Assembly: GCA_033816765.1 (NCBI GenBank)
Contig: CM066290.1
Location: 124,001-188,000 of the forward strand
DNA length: 64,000 nt
Direction of reading: 5' to 3'
Origin: Nothopassalora personata
Taxonomy: Eukaryota > Ascomycota > Dothideomycetes > Mycosphaerellales > Mycosphaerellaceae
Within the stretch, counting starts at the first letter, position 1. Each line of letters starts with the position of its first letter. Below, piece by piece: positions 56,401 to 64,000 of this stretch. Position numbers and translations under genes: made by a program. The notes below the pieces were generated by a model. It did not search any database. It was not told the DNA's origin and saw only the letters and a list, made by a program, of their open reading frames with translations.

Positions 56401-57600
56401 AGCATTAAGTAATATGCTCCTAATATGCCTAAGCCTTTAATGCTATCTAACTATGTTAGTTCTTAGCTTAGTAAATGTAAGAGTAGTAAGTTCTTTTAGT
56501 GCTAATCTGTCTTTATCCTTCCTAGAACCCCTCTTTACCCTAAGGTTCCTAAAGACAATAACATTTTTTATTATCTTAACTAAGCCTACCGGCTTGTCCT
56601 TCTAGAACAGCATTTTAGATAGTCTGTTTAGGTAAACTCTATGTTTCTTATATAGGAGTTCTATAGAGATTAGTGTTGCATCTAACTCTAGTAAGTAAAG
56701 TATATTACGAAGGAGGAGGGTAGTCTCTTGACTAAGATAGTTCTTTATAACCTACTCCAATTCTCCTTTAGTTATAAGAGATCCTTACCTAACGGCCTGT
56801 AAGAAGTATATAGGCCTTAGTCTTAGCCTAACATTCTAAAGGTCTATAAGATTATTATAGATATAGAAGGATGTGCCTATATTATAGACTTTGTCTATTA
56901 ATATTAGGTTTAATGCGGTAGCTGCTATCCTTCCTATATACACTAGTTATGCAACTATAATAGCTACTCTAGACCTCCTATGTAGTTATCTCTAGTCCCT
57001 ATTACTATTAGAGCTATACTCCTAATTAGATAATAAGTCTAACTAGTTATTAATTGCTATAGCAATCCTCTTCCTAGGGGATTTACTGCCCTTTACCTTC
57101 TTTGCCCTGTCCTTTAGGGTGTCTTTACCCTTCTTAGACCTATTCCTAGGATTCTTCTCTAGATGCTGCTTATAGCAGTTCGCGTTAGTGTGCTTATGTA
57201 AGCACTGTATGCACTGCTTATTATTATTCTTACTTAAGAATGCTCTAACAAAGCTATTGCTAGGCTTGTAGGTAGTAGGTACTTACTCCTTCCTAAGAGT
57301 TATAAATATTCTCTCTAGGGTAGTTAATTCTAGGGGATTGTTATGTCTCTATGTCCTAAGCTATTCGACATAGTTTAGACCTTTAACAAAGTACAATCTA
57401 TAGATGCTATCTAGGAGGACAAAAAAGGATTTAAGCCTTAACTTGTTATTAACTAGGGAAGATCTAATAAATTGCTCTATAGTAGTCTTATTGTTATTCA
57501 CCTATGCTTAAAAGTCTTTATAGTACTTTAATATATTAGGTCTTGTAGCATCTAGTTTAATGTGCCTAATTGCCTTTAGAGTGTTATATAGATTAATTGT
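53477..57600 (-). pseudogene. Copia B pol and gag remnants
   Basis: On the minus strand the order is as in Ty1/copia: a zinc-knuckle-like sequence (CIQCLHKHTNANC) near 57180-57220, integrase region, RT with YVDN in place of YVDD near 54140, and RNase H with VLLSTKAEYIAL near 53540-53580. The C-terminal end continues beyond element D at 33930-34142 (RHVHKEG, LIVVKYIPT). Frames are full of TAG/TAA. Near 55040-55150 a repeat of about 35 bp (GCTCTATAGGAGATTGTTCC-type) occurs four times. Confidence 0.7.
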
Positions 57601-57613
57601 AATAACTAGCTTA

Positions 57614-57683
57614 ACGTGCTTCACCACCGAGCGGGCCACACCACCGAGCGGGCCACTTTTGCCAAGAACTGTACCACTTCCAC
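57614..57683 (+). repeat. Left terminal inverted repeat of the pogo element
   Basis: Contains a 17-bp direct repeat in tandem (CACCACCGAGCGGGCCA at 57622-57638 and 57639-57655), a likely transposase-binding site pair. Confidence 0.93.
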
Positions 57684-57693
57684 AGATACAGCT

Positions 57694-59361
57694 ATGCAAC
57701 CACCATTACAGCGTGTATTGTCTTCAAACGAGGCCAAACTGACCTTAGCTGTCCAGGCCACGAAACGCGACGCGACAATCACGAATCGACTTGCTGCAAA
57801 GGTATACGACGCGTCTCGAACCACACTAGGGTATCGATTGAATGGACGACCTCCTCGGGGTGACTGCGAGCCCAATTCGAAGAAGCTTACAGAGCTAGAA
57901 GAGAGGGTGATACTTGAGTACATACTCGAGCTGGATCTTAGAGGTTTCCCGCCATCAAAGGCTAGCGTACGAGCAATGGCCGATTCATTGCTACAAGAGA
58001 AGGGCCTCAAGCCCGCTGGTCTCAATTGGACAGACAGGTTCATTGGGCGGCATCGTGAGCTAAAGGTTCGCATGACACGTGGATACGATCGTCAGCGAGC
58101 CCTAATGGAAGATCCAGACGTTATCGAGAAGTGGTTCTTGCTTGTGCGTAATATGAAGGAGAAGTATGGCATCCTCGACCAGGACACCTACAACTTTGAC
58201 GAGACAGGGTTTATGATGGGTGTTATTACGTCGCAGAGCGTCGTTACGGGTTCAGAAAGGCGTGGTGGAAAGAGGAAGGTCGTCCAACAGGGCAACAGAG
58301 AATGGGCAACAGTGATTGAGACCATCTGTGCAGACGGAACAGCGCTCCCACCCTACGTCATCCTTGCAGGCAAACAGCACATCAGTACCTGGTACCAAGA
58401 CGGCAACTTGGGTCCAGACTGGACAATCGGGCTAACAGAGAACGGCTGGACCAACAATGAGTTCGGTATACGGTGGCTGGAGCATTTCCAGAAGCATACT
58501 GTAGCTCGTACGACTGGGGCATGGAGACTGCTCATTATCGATGGCCACGAGAGCCACAACTCGAAGGCATTCCAGAATCTGTGCAAGGAATACAAGATCT
58601 TGGCCCTATGTATGCCATCGCACGCCTCGCACTTACCCCAGCCATTGGATGTGGGTTGCTATTCGCCTTTGAAGAAGGCATACGGTGCTCAGCTCTCGGG
58701 CTTGGCACGCCAGCGCATCACTCATATCGACAAAGTAGAGTTCCTACGCGCCTTCCGGGCTGCCCATGACGCTGTATTTAGACAGGAGAACATCCTATCG
58801 AGCTTCAGAGGCGCTGGTTTGGTTCCATTCAATCCACAGGCAGTGATAGACAAGCTTGATGTTAAGCTACGTACGCCAACGCCTCCAGCTCCGGACTCTA
58901 CCCCTTGGGAGTCGAAGACACCACGAACTGCAAAAGAATTCGACTCTCAATCGACACTAGTAACGAACAAAATGCGTGCCCGGGCAGGTTCATCGCCAAA
59001 CTCGTTACAGGAAGGGGTGCATCAGCTTGTGAAAGGGAGTAGAGAGATAGCGCATCAGATGGCTCTTATGCGAAGCGAGATCAGTGAGCTACGCAAGTCT
59101 AACGAGGCCCTTACACAGCGGAAAGCACGAAAGCGCAAGTATATTCAGTCTAGAGGGTCTCTAACCTTCGATGAGGCGTCGCAATTGATACCTCCAGAGG
59201 ATACTAGGAGGCAGGAAGTAAGTAGAGAGTCGCTAGACGGTGTTCGGCCAGCACCAAGGCTACGACGCTGCAAGCGATGTGGCGAGTCGGGGCATAACGT
59301 ACGCACCTGTCAAGTAGACTTGCTAGATAGCGAAGAATCTGAAGAGGAATTGTCCTCCTAG
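57694..59361 (+). CDS. pogo/Fot1-family transposase (CENP-B HTH, DDE domain, zinc knuckle)
   Basis: A 555-aa DDE transposase moves the element by cut-and-paste. The N-terminus (about 20-140) has the paired helix-turn-helix architecture of CENP-B/Tc5 proteins (ITNRLAAKVYDASRTTLGYR, then FPPSKASVRAMAD and WTDRFIGRH). The catalytic domain has Asp169 (NFDETGFMMG), Asp283 (LLIIDGHESH) and Asp319 (PQPLDVGCYSPLK), the expected triad. A coiled coil (about 450-480) follows and the C-terminus has a CCHC knuckle (CKRCGESGHNVRTC, 526-539), as in some fungal relatives, before an acidic tail. I chose the ATG at 57694. The frame is open further upstream into the TIR without an ATG. Confidence 0.95.
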   Translation: MQPPLQRVLSSNEAKLTLAVQATKRDATITNRLAAKVYDASRTTLGYRLNGRPPRGDCEPNSKKLTELEERVILEYILELDLRGFPPSKASVRAMADSLLQEKGLKPAGLNWTDRFIGRHRELKVRMTRGYDRQRALMEDPDVIEKWFLLVRNMKEKYGILDQDTYNFDETGFMMGVITSQSVVTGSERRGGKRKVVQQGNREWATVIETICADGTALPPYVILAGKQHISTWYQDGNLGPDWTIGLTENGWTNNEFGIRWLEHFQKHTVARTTGAWRLLIIDGHESHNSKAFQNLCKEYKILALCMPSHASHLPQPLDVGCYSPLKKAYGAQLSGLARQRITHIDKVEFLRAFRAAHDAVFRQENILSSFRGAGLVPFNPQAVIDKLDVKLRTPTPPAPDSTPWESKTPRTAKEFDSQSTLVTNKMRARAGSSPNSLQEGVHQLVKGSREIAHQMALMRSEISELRKSNEALTQRKARKRKYIQSRGSLTFDEASQLIPPEDTRRQEVSRESLDGVRPAPRLRRCKRCGESGHNVRTCQVDLLDSEESEEELSS

Positions 59362-59409
59362 TAACGATTCTGTAGGATGTCGTCGTGTTAAGATACCGTC
59401 GCAATCAAA

Positions 59410-59479
59410 GTGGAAGTGGTACAGTTCTTGGCAAAAGTGGCCCGCTCGGTGGTGTGGCCCGCTCGGTGGTGAAGCACGT
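59410..59479 (-). repeat. Right terminal inverted repeat of the pogo element
   Basis: Exact reverse complement of 57614-57683, with the same tandem 17-bp motif. Confidence 0.93.
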
Positions 59480-60112
59480 TATATGTTACCTTAATTAAAT
59501 TATACAATTCCTTAGCTAACTTGTCTACATCTCTAAAGTTTAGCCTTAGGGTAGAATCTAATCTAGCTATAATAATGCTATATGCTTATATTTCCTCTTT
59601 CTTCCATCGCTTGTAGGTAGCTTTATATCCTACACTACTAGTAATGTCCTAAGGGGCTTTATTCTAGGCAGTCTTATCTTGGACATTCTTAGTTGCATCT
59701 TAGGGTTAATTATAAGCTACCCTATTTAGAGCGTACTTTAGGTTAACCTAGTCTAGATTATAGATTACGTATCTAACTAGATCCTTCTCTAGTAGTACGC
59801 TAATTAGCATAGATTTCTATGCCTAGAACTGCACGCCTTTCCTAAGCACCTAGTTGTCCTTAGCGGATCTTACTAGGTTACTAGAGGTGTTGTTTCTAAA
59901 CTCTATACCTAGTCTAGCTCTTTTAGATACTATACTACGGTACTAGTGCTTAGTGCCGATCTCCTACAGTAGTTCTTAAATCGATTAGGTAGTTGTCCGT
60001 AAAACAAATATAGGGTCGAGTCCACTAGCAAGGCAAGCTAATCCTTAATAGAGCTTCGATAACGATTTAGGTTTCACATTAGATAGGTAGAGGAGCACTC
60101 GGGCTTATAACC

Positions 60113-60288
60113 TGTTGTAGTTAGGTATTTAACGAGTACAAGCTTCTAGATTAAAACGATAGGGTGGATTAGTAACCCTCATGAATTGCTACAAGGTGTA
60201 AGACTATCTAGCTACAGAAAACAGTGTGATATAGTGTGTGTGTGCCAAGTCCTAACTAACATAGACCTTGGTCACCTGATTCACAACA
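60113..60288 (-). repeat. 5' LTR of copia B
   Basis: 176 bp, followed by CCGGA at 60289-60293. Less mutated than the left copy: it keeps GTGTGTGTGCCAAG where the other reads GTGTATATGCTAAG. Confidence 0.92.
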
Positions 60289-60401
60289 CCGGATTCCACT
60301 CTATCAAGCAGGTCATTGACTCAACCTGCCTATGTATGTCGATTGTGGCATAAGTCCAGGCCGAGAGTTCAGCGCACGTAGTATCGACCAGAATTAACAC
60401 G

Positions 60402-63237
60402 ATGACTCAACTGAGATACGATGGGCAGGCTACTGTAATCACTGACGCTGGTGCCTGCCTTGGCCGAGCATATGCCAGATTCTTTTCCGCACGAGGTGCT
60501 AAAGTGGTTGTAAATGACCTCGATGGAACGTTCAATACTCGTGGTAACGACTGCAGCTCCTAAGTCGCAGATCAGGTCGTCAAAAAGCTCACTAAAGCTG
60601 GTGGCAAAGCTGCGGCCGACTACAATGCAGTACAGCAAAGCGACAAAATCATAAGAACTGCGATCAAGAACTATGATATGGTTGACATCTCAATCAGCAA
60701 TGCAGACAGCTTGCGCGATTTCACCCTCAGCAACAGGAACGATGGAGATTGGGATGCTACTGGAGTAAGTCCCAAAACATGACAGGCATTCCAATTGGAG
60801 ATACTCGACGCAAGACCTAGGACGCCCATCTTCACGGCGCCCATGAGGCGACCAGAACCGCATGGCCTTACGTCAGAAAACAAAAGTATGGACGAGTCGT
60901 GCACACCACTTTAGCATCTGGCCTCTTCGGCAACTTTGGTCAATCGAATAAGGCAGCGGCCAAGTTTGGACTTTTGAGCTTGACAGAGCACTGGCCAACG
61001 AGGGCGCAAAGTACGGCATTACAAGCAACGTCCTGGCTCCTGCGGCTGCAAGCAGACTTGAGCAGACTGTCTGGCTTAAAGGACTGATGGATCTGATGGG
61101 ACCAGAATGCTTTGTGCCACTCCATGGCTACCTTGCTCACAGTCAGTGCAGAGAGTCTGGGAGCATCTTTGAGGACGGCTCTGGCCACCTTTCCAAGATT
61201 CGCTGCGAATGTTTGAGAGGACTATTACTGAACCCAATGAGAACCTTCGTCCCGAGCATGTCCTTGCCGGCTGGAACACGATCATAAACCTCATACTCAA
61301 TGAGCATCCGTAAGAACCTGCTGACCTCAATACCTTGTTGAGTGCGGCAGACGAAAGCCTCCCAATAGTCCACTGATCTCGGAATCGAAGGCCGCGTGGT
61401 GCTTGTGACAGGTGGTGGACCTGGCCTTGGAAGGGCTTATGCCTTGCACCTCCAAGCTGGGTATAAAGGTCATGGTCAACGACGTGCAGAACGCGCATGC
61501 GATAGCCAATGAGATTCAAGCCCAAGGCTTCGAAGCCAAGTCTTGTGGCATCTCTGTAGAACGAGGTGATGCTGTCGTCAAAGCAGTCGTTGATGCCTTT
61601 GGCCGCATTGACTTGGTGGGTTGAGTACAGGACCTTGCATGGGATGCGACTGCTAACGTACCTTCAGGTCGTCAACAATGCAGGGACTTTACGTGTCAAA
61701 GCGTTCGCCCATATGACAGATGTGCCGTGGCACGTACAAAATTACCAGAGCAGCATGTTCATACAGGGTCAAGCCGAAACATGGACGGATTGTGAATATC
61801 ACCTCCACATGTGGCATATACGGCAATTCTGGCAAAGTGAATGTGAGTAGCATAGAACAAGACGCATCATAAGATGCACTAACGCCTTCGTCGTACAGTA
61901 CTTCGCTTCCAACGCCGCCGTCCTCTGCTTCACGAAGTCGACGGCTCGCAAGGGTGCTAAATACAACGTGTCAACGCAGTAGGTTCCTTAGCAGGCACCA
62001 CTATGACTCGTACCATATGGCCAGGAGCTGCCGTCCAATTTTCGAAGCCCGACTACGTGGCAACCTTGGTGACAGTCTTGCTCAGTGGAAATCCTTCACC
62101 GAGCGGCACTATCTTCCAAGCTGGCGGTAGCTAGTTTGCATCAAGCAGGTGGCAGCGATCAAGAGGTGTCGATTTCGAATTCGAGAAGGGCATCGATGCG
62201 CTAACGGTAGCGATGGTTGCTGAAGCGTTTCGGAAGATCATCGCTTTCAACCACAATGCTGGTTTTTCCGCAATCGCCATTAGATGGAGGCAAATACACC
62301 ATAGGCAGTGCCATGACCAGTGGTATGATCAAAGGCATATCCTCAGAAGATCGGGCCATTCGGGAATGGATTTCAGCACAGCAGAAAGCTATGGAGTCGA
62401 ACTTACAGCCATCTTCCTACTCCTACGACGAGCGAGATGTCATCTTGTATAGTCTCGGAGTGGGCGCAAAGCGATCTAATCTCAAACTCGTCTCCGAGGG
62501 TGCTGATCAGGCTTTGCTGTCCTGTCGAACTTCGGCGTGGTTCCAGCCTACTTGTGCACAGCACTCTGGACCTTCAAAGACATTGTGCCAAACTTCGATA
62601 CGCGGTAAGTTCTACATGGCGAGCAAAACCTCGAGATCCTGCAATTGCCAATCCCGACGGAAGGAACGCTTGAAACGACCGCCAAGTTGATCGAAGTCGT
62701 CGACAAAGGTACCGCTGCATTCGATACCGTGGGAATGAGACTACAGATGCCAGTGACAAGCCGCTCTTCTACAATGAAAGCGTCTCTTTCATCCGCACAG
62801 CTGGCAATTCCGGAGGGCAGAAGAAGCCATCTGACCGAGGTGCTGCTACTGCTAAGAACAACCCTCCGCCAAGAAATGCTGGCCGTGTCGTGGAAGAGAA
62901 GAGATCCAAAGACCTTGCGGCGATCTTCCGTCTAATGGGTAACCGTAATGCACTCCACATTAATCCGAATTTCAGCAAACTCGGCGATTTCGAGACCCCT
63001 ATTCTTCATGGTCTTGCAACCTTCGGAATCACGGGGAAGCACATCTTCCAAGACTACGGACCTGTGAAGAATACGAAATGCGTTTCGCAGGCGTGGTAAT
63101 TCCAGATCAAACCATTGTCATGAATGGTGTGGCAGAAAGGGGCGAAGATCATCTATCGAGCTAAGGTGAAGAAGACCGGAGAACTTTGCATTTCGAATGC
63201 AGCAGTGGAGCTGAGAGATGAGGAGGCGAAGTTGTGA
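60402..63237 (+). pseudogene. fox2: Peroxisomal multifunctional beta-oxidation protein (fox2), decayed
   Basis: In yeast and filamentous fungi Fox2 hydrates enoyl-CoA and oxidises the 3-hydroxyacyl-CoA in peroxisomes. All parts are recognisable across frameshifts. First SDR domain: [56 protein letters not shown]. Second SDR domain: VVLVTGGGPGLGRAYALHL, KVMVND, FGRIDLV, VNNAGTLR. Hydratase region: SYDERDVILYSLGVGAKR, PTEGTLETTAKLIEVVDKG, NRNALHINPNFSKLGDF, TPILHGLATFGITGKHIF. The end EEAKL plus stop resembles a peroxisomal PTS1 (AKL). An in-frame TAA appears after 53 codons, the Gly-rich motif is spoiled (DAGACLG) and the frame shifts many times. The damage is not RIP-like, so this is ordinary decay of a paralogue. 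Confidence 0.9.
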
Positions 63238-64000
63238 TATGCGCGACAACACGGCTAAACGCAACGTTACCCGTTTGAACGTGAATGATTGCCGACGAGC
63301 GCTTTGCGAGTTATTGGAGCAGACATCCTTGCTATGCGGAAGCGCTGCTTCGGAGCGAGAATTGTAGCGACCCACGCGAAGGGAAGGCCTCGTGCTCTGC
63401 TTACATGACTGCATGCTACATTCTCTGAGCTGACTCCATCTTTCGCTGTCGTTGCAAAGATGGTTGTTCTTCTCGTTCCATGTAATTCTTCTCATGATGA
63501 AGTTCCATCCTTTGAGGACGCTGGAGTGCGCTCCGCTCCGGGTGAAGTCGCTGGATTTCTGCTTAAGTGACAGTGATCTTTCAGTCGTCTTGGCAAACAT
63601 GTGATTCTCCGTGCTTAATCACCGAGCTGTCTCCTCTGCGCTCTTGTTTTCCAGCACTCCTGTACGATATAACGGCTAAGAGGCTCTCGCCATGGATTGA
63701 CCCACACGAACGAGCTCGGCGGCACTGCCCTTCGACAACTACCCTGGTCCGAACGGCTCAGTGGTTCTGCTCAGACATCACAAGGGGTCGGAGATCGCAC
63801 CAAGCTGGCTAACATACCCCACTTAAGCCATGACAGCCGCTAATCTGATGTTAGACTGGTTGCCAGTTACCTTTCCGGCAATGACGTTCCTTCTTTTGCC
63901 TTCAAGCTTCATGCACCACTCGCCTTCAGTTCAACGAGGACAGTGTTCAATTTTCCTCGATAGATTCACTCTGCCTCAACACAAGGAGCGCAGCCTTAGC
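63238..64000. other. Single-copy DNA, no supported gene
   Basis: Normal composition. ORFs of 81 and 160 codons (63567-63812 plus, 63118-63600 minus, the latter overlapping the pseudogene end) show no domain. Confidence 0.45.

Larger units (their letters stand above)
57614..59479 (+). mobile_element. pogo/Fot1-type DNA transposon, intact
   Basis: Perfect 70-bp terminal inverted repeats (57614-57683 and 59410-59479, starting ACGTGCTTCACC) enclose one intact transposase gene. The flanks are TA on both sides (57612-57613, 59480-59481), the pogo-type target duplication. Copia A at about 838-845 shows the empty site (GGCTTATGTATTGCC). Compared with that relative one additional TA remains at the right, which could be copy variation. 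The element is free of RIP in a RIP-mutated host, so it is recent. Confidence 0.95.
31778..60288 (-). mobile_element. Ty1/copia element B, complete outline, 28.5 kb with nested insertions
   Basis: LTRs at 31778-31953 and 60113-60288, both TGTTGTAG...ACAACA, are flanked by a perfect duplication CCGGA (31773-31777 and 60289-60293). A purine tract (AAAGGGGGAG on the minus strand, 31954-31963) abuts the left LTR, which shows that this is the 3' LTR and that the element reads on the minus strand. The element's own DNA is 31778-34142, 53477-57613 and 59480-60288. The LTR differences I see are essentially all C/T or G/A, as RIP produces. Element D (with its own nested cargo) and a pogo transposon fill the gaps. 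Confidence 0.93.

Noticed and set aside
63118..63600. 160-codon minus-strand ORF
   Set aside because: Overlaps the readable end of the fox2 pseudogene and has no domain.
1..64000. CRISPR array or prokaryotic defence island
   Set aside because: No regularly spaced short repeats. Introns, RIP and transposon families show a fungal genome.

Overview
The window looks like a transposon-dense, RIP-scarred region of a filamentous ascomycete (probably Pezizomycotina). Three things point there: short introns (47-67 nt) in compact genes, LTR/LINE/pogo families typical of such fungi, and long tracts almost devoid of CpA/TpG and full of TpA and TAG/TAA, the mark of repeat-induced point mutation (RIP). 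The species cannot be read from the sequence.

Layout. (1) 1-20708 is a nested transposon block: a minus-strand Ty1/copia element (copia A, partly in the window) is interrupted by a plus-strand Ty3/gypsy chromovirus (gypsy A, 1205-20246). Gypsy A is itself interrupted by an undamaged 11.6-kb LTR retrotransposon on the minus strand (element C1, 2020-13589) and by a fresh solo LTR (15871-16323). (2) 20709-31777 is an island of ordinary single-copy DNA: gene fragments, a TBC/GRAM/EF-hand Rab-GAP gene (22441-25898), a secreted SnoaL-like protein (26986-27658), a small membrane protein, an LPPELR-domain protein and a single-pass membrane protein. (3) 31778-60288 is one 28.5-kb copia insertion (copia B) with a perfect CCGGA target-site duplication, swollen by nested insertions: LTR element D (TSD ATAGA), a gypsy B fragment, a RIP-mutated copy of C (C2), and inside C2 a LINE (14-bp TSD) and a solo LTR (TSD AGTTT). 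A pogo/Fot1-type DNA transposon (57614-59479) sits separately in copia B. (4) 60294-64000 is single-copy DNA with a badly decayed pseudogene of the peroxisomal multifunctional beta-oxidation enzyme (fox2).

The most unusual content is in the retrotransposons. C1, apparently intact with LTRs I read as identical, carries a 967-codon second ORF between pol and the 3' LTR that is not an envelope and that I cannot assign. Its C-terminal part vaguely resembles a degenerate 2-oxoglutarate-oxygenase fold, and remnants in C2 show it belongs to the family. Gypsy A and copia B each carry instead a Cys-containing ORF in antisense orientation in the same place. C also repeats a 26-bp palindrome in its LTRs, between its ORFs and inside gag-pol. 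LTR, TIR and TSD boundaries were read directly by comparing copies; protein functions rest on motif recognition without a database search.
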